A DNA stretch of 64,000 nt, taken from positions 5,540,459 through 5,604,458 of the forward strand of contig NC_070619.1 in the NCBI RefSeq assembly GCF_027172205.1, given 5' to 3'. The position numbers and the translations under genes were made by a program. Source of the stretch: Podarcis raffonei. Lineage: Eukaryota; Chordata; Lepidosauria; Squamata; Lacertidae. This document shows, piece after piece, positions 1 to 11,500 of this stretch. Every line of letters starts with the position of its first letter. The stretch's first letter is position 1. The notes beneath the pieces are model-generated. The model ran no database searches. It saw only the letters and a list, made by a program, of their open reading frames with translations, and had not been told where the DNA came from.

Positions 1-129
1 TTCTTCCCAGGTGCTACTGAAACATGCATGGCCACCTAACAGAGCCATGTGTTGCATCCTACATTCCATGTTAAAAGGTGGTTTGCAGTGGCCCATGAGG
101 GAAAAAAAATCCATGTTAGGGCAATTCCT

Positions 130-690
130 AATTTAGTCATTTTTGGTGGGATTGTCCGTTAGTTAATGAATTCTGGAAACAGATTGTTACAGAAATATTG
201 GGAATTGTGGGTAGGAAGGTGGAAATATCTAAATTAATGGTTCTTATTAGCCTGAGTAGCACTGAGTTAGAAACAAAAGAGGAATGTAAATGGGTAAATT
301 TGATGGTGATTGCAGCCAGACAGGTTATAGCGAGTAATTGGAAAAATGCAGAAGAGCTAGGGGTGAACCAATGTAGGGAAAAACTGAATAATATTATAAT
401 CTTAGAACTGAGAAGATACATAAAATGAAAGGGTTTAAGGTCAGTGAGAAGGAGGAGGATTGGTTTGAGAAGATATTGAATTATTTGGGCAGGTTTGAAC
501 AATTTGGGGCAACTAAAATGTTACAAGTTAAATAAACCTTGTGGAGGGAGGAGTGTTAAGGTATATAGAATTGTACATATGGTTGATTTGAATATGTTAT
601 TATTGATTATGTATACCCAATGTATCAGCCGCCTGGGGGGTTTTCACTGTGTTTTGGTTGTTGGAAATAAATAAATAAATAAATAAATAA
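130..690 (+). mobile_element. L1-type LINE 3' end
   Basis: Resembles the degenerate C-terminus of L1 ORF2 seen elsewhere in the window (Trp-rich, ending near a GAAG-AEE-type segment), followed by an AT-rich tail with an (AAAT)n run at 666-690. Confidence 0.6.
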
Positions 691-699
691 TCCTAAATT

Positions 700-1680
700 A
701 GGCTGACAAAAAGGTTACGGGAACAGTGTGCCAGCTTTCATGTTCTCCAGAACTCTTCACCTCGCCTGAGGAAGAGCTCTGTGGGACTCAAAAGCTTGCA
801 AGCTGATCATGTAACATTTTTGGACGACCTGGTAAAGAAATGTCCTAATATGGAATTTTTTTGATGGGGCCAACACAACTACGTTTATTTTTTGTGTGTC
901 ACCTGGACATAACTTGAGTGCAGAAAGTGGACATTTAAAAGAGAGAGAGGTTCAACACTTATTTTGACGTTAACCTCACCCCCACTCCTAAAAATAAGAG
1001 AAAATTGGTTGCATCTGATGTTAGCCCTGTCAGAGCTGACCTGCTGAAATTAACGGATACAAATTACTTCAGTGCATTAATTTTAAAAGGTTGACTCTGA
1101 GTAGATACAACCAGATATGTTTAGGGTGCGCTAAATGTGAAATATTTTGGAAAGCTAACACGTGCCAGAAGGCTGTTATTTTTGCTGCAACTGACTCGCA
1201 GTTCCCCCTCTGCAAGCTAAAATGCATGTTCGCAATTGTAAGTGAATCACTGGTTCGCTAGTAAAACTGAATTACTGTGCTGCAAAATGATGCACGTCTA
1301 AAAAGCGTGTCCCCAGTGTGAAAAGTTTGGAAAGCTCTGATCTGGTCCAAGTCCTTTGCAATGCAGGAATATGTAGCGTTCCCATATGGGCATCAAACCT
1401 GCAACCTTGCCATTTATCAGCGCCACACTCTAACCAAATGAGCTATCCTGGCTCCAAGGAATCATTTCCTGATCTGGATAAAATATATAGATATTTACAG
1501 TAAGAAGGAAAGGCAGTTTGCTTTGTGCATAAGAATACCACCATCTCTGCACAGCTGTGCTGAATTTTTACAAAACAGTGTGCAAGCTTTGGAGTCCTTC
1601 AGAAAAACTGAAGGAGAGGTTTGTGTGAAGATCAAATCCCAAAAGCCAACAAGGGACAGAACTACCTAAACTGTACAGAA
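700..1680. other. Unassigned intergenic DNA
   Basis: No coding exon recognised. 715-850 looks like an old interspersed-repeat fragment, and 1391-1456 resembles the antisense of a tRNA-like SINE head. Confidence 0.4.
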
Positions 1681-1684
1681 AATT

Positions 1685-2125
1685 ATTCATGTATGCTACT
1701 ACAGCGGCAAGAACGTTACTCACCCAAAAATGGAAAGAAGCAGAGGTTTCAGCAAAAGAAGAATGGATACAAAATCTTATGGAATAAGCAGAAATGGTGA
1801 AACTTGCTGGAAGAATTAGAAATCAAGACAACAAACTTTTTTTTATAAAAGAATGGAAATGGGTTAGTGAATATTGACAGATAAATTGTAAACCCATAAG
1901 GACATTGGCAGGATTATTGTAATAACCTGCAGTTTCATAAGGGTACATATTTAAAGTAGATGAATAAACGGGCAAATTAAGTTAATTTGGATATGCAGAA
2001 AAGATATTAAGAATAAATTTAAGGAACCGCAGAAAGAGGGGGGAGGGAGTTGAGTTTGGAAATGGTTGTAAAATTAATGGAATGTATAAACCTGAAAAGC
2101 AAAAATAAAATAAAATAAAACAGGC
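1685..2125 (+). mobile_element. L1-type LINE 3' end
   Basis: Matches the ORF2 C-terminus block repeated at 18520 and 21840 (ARxLLxQKWKE, EEWxxKL), followed by an untranslated tail ending (AAAAT)n. Confidence 0.7.
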
Positions 2126-2162
2126 CAAATGCCTTCATCACAAGGAAAGGTGTCAGATTTTA

Positions 2163-2306
2163 GGCCTGCTGTGGGGAACCTTTGCTTTTCCAGATGTTGC
2201 TCAGCTCCATCAGCTCCAACAGACCCGGCCAATGGGGCCGTGGGGGGTGATGGGAGTTGTAGTTCATCACACCCAGAGGGTGCAAGGTTCCCCACACCTG
2301 GGCTTT
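2163..2306. mobile_element. hAT-like palindromic MITE
   Basis: Imperfect inverted repeat: GTGGGGAACC at the left and GGTTCCCCAC at the right, with a central GGGAGTTGTAGT block shared with other copies. Confidence 0.6.
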
Positions 2307-2492
2307 AGATAGCCATCCTAAAGGCACTGCTGTTAGGGGTTGGGTGGGAGGGAAAGTTTGCAGCACTTGGTGGGGTCCCTAACAACAACCGCCCATCACC
2401 TCCCTCCTGTAAACCTTGCGAAGAAAGCCTGCCTTGTGCCCCCGAGACCCTGGCACCCCTCTTGCCAATGCCCCCTCTGCGTCGCCACTTAC

Positions 2493-2778
2493 TTCTGTCC
2501 AAAAAGCTGCGCACTGTATTGCCTTCCAAGATGTCCGGGTCCTTGGTGACTCCATCGTCATCGGCCACCGTGTTGTAGAGATCCACCATGTACTGGGGAG
2601 GCCGGATGATGTGCTGGGGAGATTGAGGGGGGTCCCCAATGCCGAAGACCTCCAGCAGCCTCTTGAGGGCCTGGGCTCTTGTGCCCTCGGAGGCCCCTGC
2701 TGCCTCCAGATGAGAGGAGGGTCTGCCAGAGAAGGCGGGCATCCATGCCAGGAGAAGCAAAAGCTGGGGATGGAACAT
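2493..2778 (-). CDS. ADMP: ADMP (anti-dorsalizing morphogenetic protein), first coding exon, partial gene
   Basis: Encodes the first 95 residues plus one base of a TGF-beta/BMP-family ligand precursor. ADMP is a secreted organizer-derived BMP-like ligand that helps set the dorsoventral BMP gradient. The exon opens with a signal peptide (MFHPQLLLLLAWMPAFSG) followed by the start of the propeptide. At residues 59-73 the BMP propeptide signature RPPQYMVDLYNTVAD is clear, followed by DGVTKDP and GNTVRSFLD up to residue 94. The ATG at 2778 has G at -3 and starts the signal peptide. The exon ends at 2493 before a GTAAGT donor, in phase 1. The mature cystine-knot domain is not in this window and should lie left of position 1. 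Other BMP2/4/16-like ligands are possible, but the ADDDGVTKDP-NTVRSFLD stretch fits ADMP best from memory. Neighbour: PNHD lies 5.5 kb upstream on the same strand. Confidence 0.85.
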
Positions 2779-2835
2779 GGCTGATTTCTCTCCCTCTAAC
2801 TTCTCCTCCCATTTGGCTCCCCTCCAAGGCTGCAC

Positions 2836-2841
2836 TTATAA
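2836..2841 (-). promoter_or_regulatory. ADMP: TATA-like box of ADMP
   Basis: TTATAA on the minus strand, 58-63 bases upstream of the ADMP start codon. Transcription starting about 30 bases downstream would leave a leader of roughly 30 nt. This is inferred from position only. Confidence 0.45.
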
Positions 2842-2896
2842 CCCAGGCTTCTGCCCATCTCTTGGCCCCACAATGAGGTCCATGGATTAGGTCCCC

Positions 2897-3150
2897 CTTG
2901 CTAATGGGCCACTCAGGAAGGGCTAATTGCGGCGCTAACAAGGTGCGAAGGAACACACAAGCCTTTTCTGGGGAGGGTTGTGGATTCTCTCCCTTTGACA
3001 TCCCTTTCCAGAAAAGAGGAGGATGGACCTGGCTTGGCAGGAAGGAGAAGGGAAGCCAGCTGCCAAAGTTTATTCAGTAGGCAAAGGCTGGGTTTGCTCT
3101 CCCTGGGAGGCTAACGGGTGTGTAATGGGGCCATTAAGGTGGGGATTAAG
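2897..3150 (-). promoter_or_regulatory. Cluster of homeodomain core sites upstream of ADMP
   Basis: Five TAAT/ATTA cores lie within 250 bp upstream of ADMP (near 2902, 2923, 3123, 3133 and 3145). TAATGG and CCATTA form an inverted pair at 3123-3136, followed by GGATTA, a bicoid/Otx/Gsc-type core, at 3143-3148. The stretch is not visibly repeat-derived. A regulatory role is inferred. Confidence 0.35.
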
Positions 3151-3421
3151 GCAGCCTTTCTGCACGAAGGCAGGAGAGGAAAGGCTAATACACAAGCAAG
3201 AAAAATGAGAAGCCAAGCAACCTTATTTCCCCGCAAAACAGAGCGTACATCATGGATTTGGATATAGAGGCACAGATACACACAGAGGGACAGAGATGAA
3301 AACATGCTTGAAAACCAGCTGTCAATCCCATCAAAACACTACACACTATTACATTATCCTGTAAAGTTGTATGAAAAGCCGAGAGATCAATACTTAAATT
3401 GCTTGTCACCCTCAGTAACAT

Positions 3422-4022
3422 CAACAATTCTGGGCTGCATCAATAGGAGTATAGCATCTAGATCAAGGGAAGTAAAAGTGCCACTGTATTCTGCTCTGGT
3501 CAGACCTCACCTGGAGTACTGTGTCCAGTTCTGGGCACCACAGTTCAAGAAGGACACTGACAAACTGGAACGTGTCCAGAGGAGGGCAACCAAAATGGTC
3601 AAAGGCCTGGAAACGATGCCTTATGAGGAACGGCTAAGGGAGCTGGGCATGTTTAGCCTGGAGAAGAGGAGGTTAAGGGGTGATATGATAGCCATGTTCA
3701 AATATATAAAAGGATGTCACATAGAGGAGGGAGAAAGGTTGTTTTTTGCTGCTCCAGAGAAGCGGACACGGAGCAATGGATCCAAACTACAAGAAAGAAG
3801 ATTCCACCTAAACATTAGGAAGAACTTCCTGACAGTCAGAGCTGTTTGACAGTGGAATTTGCTGCCAAGGAGTGTGGTGGAGTCTCCTTCTTTGGAGGTC
3901 TTTAAGCAGAGGCTTGACAACCATATGTCAGGAGTGCTCTGATGGTGTTTCCTGCTTGGCAGGGGGTTGGACTCGATGGCCCTTGTGGTCTCTTCCAACT
4001 CTATGATTCTATGATTCTATGA
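3422..4022 (+). mobile_element. CR1 LINE, 5'-truncated
   Basis: Encodes the CR1 reverse-transcriptase end ([52 protein letters not shown]) and ends with the CR1-typical ATTCTATGATTCTATGAT tail. Confidence 0.95.
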
Positions 4023-4115
4023 TCAGGTATTTTCTGTCTTGCTTGGCCAAACCAGCCATGCCTCAAGGCTGAAACCTTCCAACTCAGGAAAACCTCAGGA
4101 GTCCACCCTTACGCT

Positions 4116-4116
<1 letters not shown>

Positions 4117-4196
<80 letters not shown>
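4117..4196. repeat. (AGT)n/(AAT)n microsatellite
   Basis: About 80 bp, switching from AGT to AAT units. It is the simple-repeat tail of the adjoining L2-like LINE. Confidence 0.95.
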
Positions 4197-4197
<1 letters not shown>

Positions 4198-4536
4198 TTA
4201 TTTGTACCCCGCCCATCTGGCTGGGTTTCCCCAGCCACTCTGGGCGGCTTCCACAGAGACCAAAAATACACTAAAATATCACACATTAAAAACTTCCCTG
4301 AACAGGGCTGCCTTAAGATGTCTTCTGAATGTCAGGTAGTTGTTTATCACTTTGACATCTGGTGGGAGGGCGTTCCACAGGGCGGGCGCCACTACCGAGA
4401 AGGCCCTCTGCCTGGTTCCCTGTAGCTTTGCTTCTCGCAATGAGGGAACCGCCAGAAGGCCCTTGGAGCTGGACCTCAGCGTCCAGGCAGAATGATGGGG
4501 GTGGAGACGCTCCCAGAGATAAAAGATTTGAACCAC
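4197..4536 (-). mobile_element. L2-like LINE 3' end
   Basis: The minus strand encodes the common C-terminus ([36 protein letters not shown]) and the 3' UTR with the GCCCATCTGGCTGGG block. Confidence 0.9.
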
Positions 4537-5205
4537 CTGACTTATTATAAGGATTTATTTTTTTTAAAAAATGCTTCTGAGATTGTGCACTCACTGCTTT
4601 CATTTTCTTCCTTTTTGCTTTTTGGCTATAACCTGCATTTGGCTGAGCAATACAGTTTTGTATGTGCAAAACATTATTCCCACGATTGTTGCGTTATTAT
4701 AGGAGCAGAGGAAGCTAGCCTCGCCACACCCAGCTCAGTATCCTTTACTCTCTGCAGATATCCTAGACCTCATGGTCCTGAATCAACGGCTAAAGATGCT
4801 GTGTGTCCACCCAGGTCCAAGATTTGCCTGTGTGGACTGACAGAGACTCGCCAGCGTTGCAGGCAGAAATTTATCCCAGTCCTGCATCCAAACTGCGCAT
4901 CTAAAATACATTTGCAGCAGTGACCTCCCCCGGGGTGCAAGCCTGGGCAGTGTGCATGGTTGTCTTGGGCTGCTCAGATGACAAGACCCCCCCCTTTCTC
5001 GGCCTCACTGTTGGGGTCCGAAGGAAACCAGAGCAAGATGTTTGGCCCCAGCTTGGCTGCAGGAGTTGCTGGTACAAGGTGCCATACAAACCGCTCCAGA
5101 TTTGTGTAGGGTTCACTCCTGAGCCTTTCCTTCTCCCAAAAATGTACCACAAGACAGCGGAGGTTTAGTATCAGAGTTTTTCTTTTCCTAGATGGGCTCT
5201 GTATA
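4537..5205. other. Unassigned intergenic DNA
   Basis: No gene or repeat recognised. Open frames here are short and lack family features. Confidence 0.4.
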
Positions 5206-5207
5206 GT

Positions 5208-5275
5208 TAAAGCCATGGTTTTCCCAGCAGTGATGTATGGAAGTGAGAGCTGGACCATAAAGAAGGCTGAAAAAA
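5208..5275 (+). mobile_element. BovB LINE fragment
   Basis: Encodes a stub of the BovB C-terminal region (MVFPAVMYGSESWTIKKAE-like), matching 7438-7495. Confidence 0.85.
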
Positions 5276-5550
5276 ACAACTGTTTTTTTGTTTTGTTTTT
5301 TACACAATTAGGGTTTTATTTTTAGCACTCACATGGGTATGTGTTTTGTGCATGTGTCTTCTACCATCATTCCAGGGAGAGCCCTGCCATGTTTTGCAAA
5401 TACCAGCCTGCAGAACTGGCAAATTGTGTTCACACAAGATGAGCCCCCCAAAAAGACCTCGCTTCAGAGAAATTATGTCCACAACCAGAATCTGTCAGTC
5501 AAGGTTATCCTTAGCCGAAAGCACACACAGCTAATGGCCATGAAATGAGT

Positions 5551-5911
5551 AAGGTAAAGGTAAAGGTACCCCTGCCCGTTCGGGCCATTCTTGCCAGACT
5601 CTAGGGTTGTGCGCTCATCTCACTCTATAGGCCGGGAGCCAGCGCTGTCCGCAGACACTTCCGGGTCACGTGGCCAGCGTGACAAGCTGCATCTGGTGAG
5701 CCAGCGCAGCACACGGAACGCCGTTTACCTTCCCGCTAGTAAGCGGTCCCTATTTATCTACTTGCACTTAGGGGTGCTTTCGAACTGCTAGGTGGGCAGG
5801 AGCTGGGACCGAGCGACGGGAGCTCACCCCGCCGCGGGGATTCGAACCGCCGACCATGCGATCGGCAAGTCCTAGGTGCTGAGGTTTTACCCACAGCGCC
5901 ACCCGCGTCCC
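5551..5911 (-). mobile_element. Sauria SINE, subfamily A
   Basis: Full-length antisense copy: tail AGGTAAAGGTAAAGG at the left, tRNA-like head with B box GGTTCGAATCC (antisense) and CACCCGCGTCCC at the right. Subfamily A has the CTAGTAAGCGGTCCC variant. Confidence 0.93.
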
Positions 5912-6043
5912 AGCTCAAATCTTTAGAAGGTTCTGCTCATGATTAGACCAACTTGGGAATGGGCTTCTACTAGGGAAATACACACCAGCTAGTTCACACA
6001 TAAGGTTCTGGAAGGTAAATCAAGCAAATATGAAAATGTACTT

Positions 6044-6382
6044 GGGTAAGGAACCCCTGACAGTTAGGTCCAGTCGTGGCCGACTCTGGGGTTGCAGCGC
6101 TCATCTCGCTTTACTGGCCGAGGGAGCCGGCATACAGCTTCCGGGTCATGTGGCCAGCAGGACTAAGCCGCTTCTGGCGAACCAGAGCAGCACACGGAAA
6201 CGCCGTTTACCTTCCCGCCGGAGCGGTTCCTATTTATCTACTTGCACTTTGAGGTGCTTTCGAACTGCTAGCTTGGCAGGAGCAGGGACCGAGCAACGGG
6301 AGCTCACCCCATCGCGGGGATTCGAACCGCCAACCTTCTGATCGGCAAGTCCTGCGCTCTGTGGTTTAACCCACAGCGCCAC
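6044..6382 (-). mobile_element. Sauria SINE, subfamily B
   Basis: Antisense copy with the CCGGAGCGGTTCC variant; the tRNA-like head is shortened at the right end. Confidence 0.92.
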
Positions 6383-6559
6383 TCTTTTATCACTTGAGCT
6401 GTTGTGGTTTTTGCAACCAATCGCTCTTCCCAGGGAACTGTAGTTCTAGGAGAGGAAGAGGGATCGTCAAACGACTGTCGACCCTTGTAACAAACCATAA
6501 AGTTCCCAGCAATCTTGCGAGGAAGCCGTGTGCGTTTGAAGTGGCATGAAACTGCTTTA

Positions 6560-6801
6560 CAGTGGTACCTCGGGTTAAGTACTTAATTCGTTCCGGAGGT
6601 CTGTTCTTAACCTGAAACTGTTCTTAACCTGAAGCACCACTTTAGCTAATGGGGCCTCCTGCTGCCGCCACGCCACCGAAGCATGATTTCTGTTCTTATC
6701 CTGAAGCAAAGTTCTTAACCTGAAGCACTATTTCTGGGTTAGCAGAGTCTGTAACCTGAAGCGTATGTAACCTGAAGCGTATGTAACCTGAGGTACCACT
6801 G
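6560..6801. mobile_element. Tigger/mariner-like MITE (T1)
   Basis: Terminal inverted repeats CAGTGGTACCTCGGGTTA and TAACCTGAGGTACCACTG, flanked by TA on both sides. Confidence 0.9.
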
Positions 6802-6944
6802 TAATTGCATGGTGCAGATGTGACCCTCTCTCTAATAATATAGGACACTTTCAACACTTCTGGGTTAAGCCAGAGTTCAGTCCTGTATCCCGGCTGCGAC
6901 ATCATCAAATGACCACTCTTTGCAACATTGGCATGTTTTTGTTT

Positions 6945-7382
6945 TTAAAAGGGAAAAAAAAGCTTTTTAGCATTTATTAAATTCACTCTGTAAAAAGTCT
7001 GACACACATAAAACCAATGAGAGATAAAGAATGGAAAGTGGCCCCACTGAAAGAAACTTGACAGTACAAATTTAAATCCATGCAATTTAAATTGGCTTAA
7101 TCCTGAAGTGTAACCCAATGAGACTGAAGACGAGAAACTTGAGGTCCTGGACAAGGCAGTAAAACACTCTGAGACCTTCTGGATCCTTGGACTGATTCAC
7201 ATCAATAAGAGAACCAATTTTTGATGTGGTTAAAGAGATGTGTTCACCACCAGTTACAATTCCAAGCTCCTGCCGGTCAACTCTGTCAGGATGCGGCCAT
7301 AAGGCATCATCTTCTTTCGTGATTTCACTGTCATCGATTATCCTCTTCAGTTCTTCCATCACATTTTGTGTACTTAGGATCC
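6945..7382 (-). pseudogene. MAGOH: MAGOH processed pseudogene, 5'-truncated
   Basis: The minus strand encodes the C-terminal 91 residues of MAGOH, the exon-junction-complex core protein, without introns. Recognisable stretches are [39 protein letters not shown] and [15 protein letters not shown] followed by a stop. Compared with the very conserved vertebrate protein there are many substitutions (for example VGDEHISFTT reads [10 protein letters not shown], and FYYLVQDLKC reads [10 protein letters not shown]). The match continues a few codons upstream through one single-base deletion near the VHKSV codons (about 7360) and stops near 7382, so the N-terminal part is missing. An AATAAA lies downstream at 6973-6978 (as TTTATT on the plus strand). 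Loss of introns plus 5' truncation shows a LINE-mobilised retrocopy. It is not expected to be functional. Confidence 0.93.
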
Positions 7383-7419
7383 TTTTGCCTGTTGTCTTTG
7401 TCCATTGTAGTCATATATA

Positions 7420-7885
7420 GTCATATTGTAGTTAAAGCTATGGTTTTCCCAGTAGTGATGTATGGAAGTGAGAGCTGGACCATAAAGAAGGCTGATCGCC
7501 GAATAATTGGTGCTTTTGAATTCTGGTGCTGGAGGAGACTCTTGAGAGTCCCATGGACTGCAAGAAGATCAAACCTCTCCATTCTGAAGGAAATCAGCCC
7601 TGAGTGCTCACTGGAAGGACAGATCCTGAAGCTGAGGCTCCAATACTTTGGCCACCTCATGAGAAGAGAAGACTCCCTGGAAAAGACCCTGATGCTGGGA
7701 AAGATGGAGGGCACAAGGAGAAGGGGACGACAGAGGACGAGATGGTGGGACAGTGTTCTCGAAGTGACCAGGATGAGTTTGACCAAACTGCAGGAGGCAG
7801 TGGAAGACAGGAGTGCCTGGCATGCTCTGGTCCAGGGGGTCACGAAGAGTCGGACACGACTAAATGACTAAACAACAAGAATGGT
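7420..7885 (+). mobile_element. BovB LINE 3' end
   Basis: Encodes the BovB C-terminus (MYGSESWTIKKADRR, FWCWRRLLRVPWTARRSN, LEKTLMLGKMEGTRRRGRQR) and ends GTCGGACACGACTAAATGAC. It lies just beyond the 5' end of the MAGOH retrocopy. Confidence 0.95.
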
Positions 7886-8230
7886 TAAAGAGTACAAAAC
7901 ATGGACCCAGTTATACCAGAGGAAAGTTATTAAAGTATTAAAATGCCCTGAGTCACTATTTCAGGCATATTTGATCATAGGTCGGGGGGGGGGGTTGTCC
8001 TTGGTCATGTCCCTCCTTGCTTAGAGAGGAAATAAAGTCGACCAAACAGGTCCTAAAACATCCTTTTTCCTTTGGTCCCAGCAGGACAATATCCCAAATA
8101 GGAAACTTGGCCCCGTCTAAACTTCTCCCCAAAATATGTAATGTTCATTCTAGCTACTTATAAGTAAGTGTACTATTGAGTCTTGAAGGCTGAAATAACC
8201 GAAATTCCCCCCCCCCAAAAAACCCGCCCA

Positions 8231-8236
8231 TTTATT
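8231..8236 (-). terminator. PNHD: Poly(A) signal of PNHD
   Basis: AATAAA on the minus strand about 70 nt after the PNHD stop codon, so the 3' UTR would be short. Confidence 0.55.
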
Positions 8237-8306
8237 CATGTATTCGCCATCTCTTGACAAACCTGGGGGAGATGTTGGCTAGCGGAATCATCCTCCCTTT
8301 GACTTG

Positions 8307-8502
8307 CTAAATTAAACCTCGTCTTTTGCGCGGCGCCTGTTCCAGACCCTTTAAGACCCCGCATTTGCAAGCTCGGACGGCAAAGACGGTGCGCAGCTCC
8401 CCGCTTCGGCTCCGGAAGGTATGTGTCTGGTATTGGTGAGGGTTGCAGGAGCTGGAGATGTCTTCGCGCCAGACAAGGCACTTGCCTCGGCTCTGAGGGT
8501 CC
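8307..8502 (-). CDS. PNHD: PNHD exon 7 (C-terminus and stop)
   Basis: Follows a TTTCTCAACACAG acceptor. Encodes Arg266 (split codon) and residues 267-330, including GKCLVWREDISSSCNPH, RTVFAVRACKCG and a basic tail QAPRKRRGLI, then TAG at 8309-8307. Confidence 0.88.
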
Positions 8503-11500
8503 CTGTGTTGAGAAACAAAGCAGTTGGCCGTGAGAGCCGATTTCAGGCTAGGGCGTCCTATTAAACCAAACTGGCTCCTTCCAGGTGTTGTAAGGCTAAG
8601 GTAAAGGTACCCCTGCCCGTACGGGCCAGTCTTGACAGCCTCTAGGGTTGTGCGCTCATCTCACTCAAGAGGCTGGGAGCCAGCGCTGTCCGCAGACACT
8701 TCCGGGTCACGTGGCCAGCGTGACGAAGCTACCCTGGCGAGGCAGAGCCGCACACGGAAACGCCGTTTACCTTCCCGCTAGTAAGCGGTCCCTATTTATC
8801 TACTTGCACCCGGGGGTGCTTTCGAACTGCTAGGTTGGCAGGCGCTGGGACCGAGCAACGGGAGCGCACCCCGCCGCGGGGATTCGAACCGCCGACCATG
8901 CGATCGGCAAGTCCTAGGCGCTGAGGTTTTACCCACAGCGCCACCCGCTACCACTCTACAAATGTAAGGCTACCACTCTACAAATGTAATTTGGTTAAGG
9001 AATATTGGCCAAAGATTATAAAGGTAATTTCTGGATTATTTCAAATAAACATAGAAGTTAATAGGGATTTGTTATTTTCGGGAATACTGGGAAATAGCAA
9101 AGTAAAAAGTAATAAGCAAGAGTTGTACAAGATTATGATTCTAGCTGGAATGGCAGTTATTGCTTTGGGGTGGAAAGAAAAGGCCAAATGGAATATGGAA
9201 AAATGGAAGGATTGTGTTTTTGAATACGTACAATCAGAAATATTTGCACAGATAGTGGCAGAGGATAGATGGGAAAACAAATGCCAAAGAATCACAAATA
9301 CAGTGGTGCCTCGCAAGACGAAATTAATTCGTTCCGCAAGTTTTTTCTTCTTGCGAGTTTTTCATCTTGCGAAGCACGGTTTCCCATAGGAATGCACTGA
9401 AAATCAATTAATGCGTTCCTATGGAAACCGCCTTCAGAGCAGGTCCGGGGACAGTCTGTCCCCCGACCTCTTCTGAAGGCTGGGGGGGGGACAAGGGCTT
9501 TTCTTCCCACCGCCAGCCTTCAGAAGGCTGTTCTGAAGGCTGGCGGTGGGAAGAAAAGCCCTTCTCCCCACCTCCCACCCCACAAGCTCCGGGGACAGGA
9601 GGGCTTTGCTGCCGACCACCAGCATTTTAAAAGCCCCCGGGACAGCGGAGGTCTTCTGAAGGCAGGCGGTGGGCGAAAGTCTTTGCTCCCCCCCCGCCTG
9701 CCTTCAAAAGCCGTCCGGGACAGCGGAGAAACGCGCTGCGCTTCTCCGCTATCCCGGGAAGGCAGGCGGGGGGGAGCAAAGACTTTTGCCCCCCGCCGGC
9801 CTTCAGAAGAGGTCCAGGACCTCTTCTGAAGGCTGGCGGTGGGCGAAAGTCTTTGCTCCCGACGGCCAGCATTTTAAAAGCGGTCCGGGATAGCAGGAAA
9901 GTGCAGCGCGCTTCCCTGCTATCCCGGACCGCTTTTAAAATGCTGGCGGTGGGGAGCAAAGCCTTTCGGCCCCCGCCGGCCTTCCTGGACCTCTTCTGAA
10001 GGCCGGAGGGGGGGCGAAAGGCTTTGCTCCCCACCGCCAGCATTTAAAAGAGGTCCCCGGAGATTTCCCTATGGGCTTTCTTCTTGCGAAGCAAGCCCAT
10101 AGGGAAATTCGTCTTGCGGAACGACTCAAAAACAGAAAACTCTTTCGTCTTGCGAGTTTTTCGTTTTGCGAGGCGTTCGTCTTGCGAGGCACCACTGTAA
10201 ATGGGCTTTTTACAGGGAATGGATAGGAAGAGGGGAAGCCAAGCCTAACATGTAAGCTCGAATGAGCAGACTGTGTACATGGATAAAGATATGAAGAAGG
10301 AAGGCCTGACCGGGGTGGGGGGGTGGAATGGGGAGGGGGGGAAAGGTAAACCGGATGGTCTTTTGAATGGATTTTGTATGTAAGCCCTTTTTCAGAAACC
10401 AGAAATATTAATGCTATGTAGTTAGGCATTGTAGTATGAATGAATTGTGTTTTGTATTCTTTGTTTATAGAACATATATAATAATCTTATGTTACTAAGC
10501 TAATTTAATAAACCAGTTAAATAAATAAATAAATAAATAAATAAGGCTACAACTCTACATGGGGCCCGATCCGGAGGCTCCCGCTGGTGCAAAACACCAA
10601 GTCCAGACTGCAATCCCCAGCGTGCAACTCGCTGGCTCCATCTGGTACGCAAGCTGAGACCCTCCCTGCCCGCAGACTGTCTGGCCAGAGTGGTGCATGC
10701 TCTGGTTATCTCCCGCTTGGACTACTGCAATGAGCTCTATGTGGGGCTACCTTTGAAGGTGACCCAGAAACTACAACTAATCCAGAATGCGACAGCCAGA
10801 CTGGTGACTGGGAGCAGCCGACGAGGCCACATAACACTGGTCTTGAAAGACCTACATTGGCTCCCAGTACGTTTCCGGGCACAATCCAAAGTGTTGGTGC
10901 TGACCTTGAAAGCCCTAAACGGCCTCGGTCCAGTATACCTGAAGGAGCATCTCCACCCCCATCGTTCAGCCCAGACACTGAGGTCCAACTCCGAGGGCCT
11001 TCTGGCGGTTCCCTCCCTGAGAGAAGTGAGATTACAGGGAACAGGCACAGGGCCTTCTCGGTGGTGGCGCCCCCACTCTGCACTGTGCATTTTTAAGCAG
11101 TATCGTACCCCCAAAGAATCCCAGGAACCATAGCTTGTTAGCATAGGGTGCAGGGATGATGGCAATTTATATTCACAAGCCCCGCTGAATTCAACAGGGT
11201 TTTCTCTCAGAATTGCGCAGCCTCAGGAGCGTTCAACAGCAATCCATGGGAAACCCTATCGTTTGATCTGATTCAGAGCTAAAGCACGCTGCAAAACATT
11301 GACACAGGTCTGAAGTGATATGGACACTGCTGGATTTTCGGGGGTGTTAACTACGGACCCTGTGCTTCATGCATCAATTACTTGGCTTACGGAACACTGC
11401 AAAAAAAATATATGGGGGTGTGTTTTGCTGCAAAAAGGCTGCAAAACTTTGGCACGGGTTTAGAGGGGATCCTAAATGTTAGTTCATAATCCCGGGCAAG

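Noticed and set aside
1391-1460. Possible tRNA gene (antisense)
   Set aside because: Only a decayed tRNA-like SINE head; no complete cloverleaf visible.
4039-4425. Poly-Ser/poly-Asn open frame
   Set aside because: Read-through of the AGT/AAT microsatellite and a LINE tail.
10690-11133. 147-codon plus-strand open frame that looks like a conserved gene
   Set aside because: It is the C-terminal reverse-transcriptase region of an L2-like LINE, repeated about ten times in the window.
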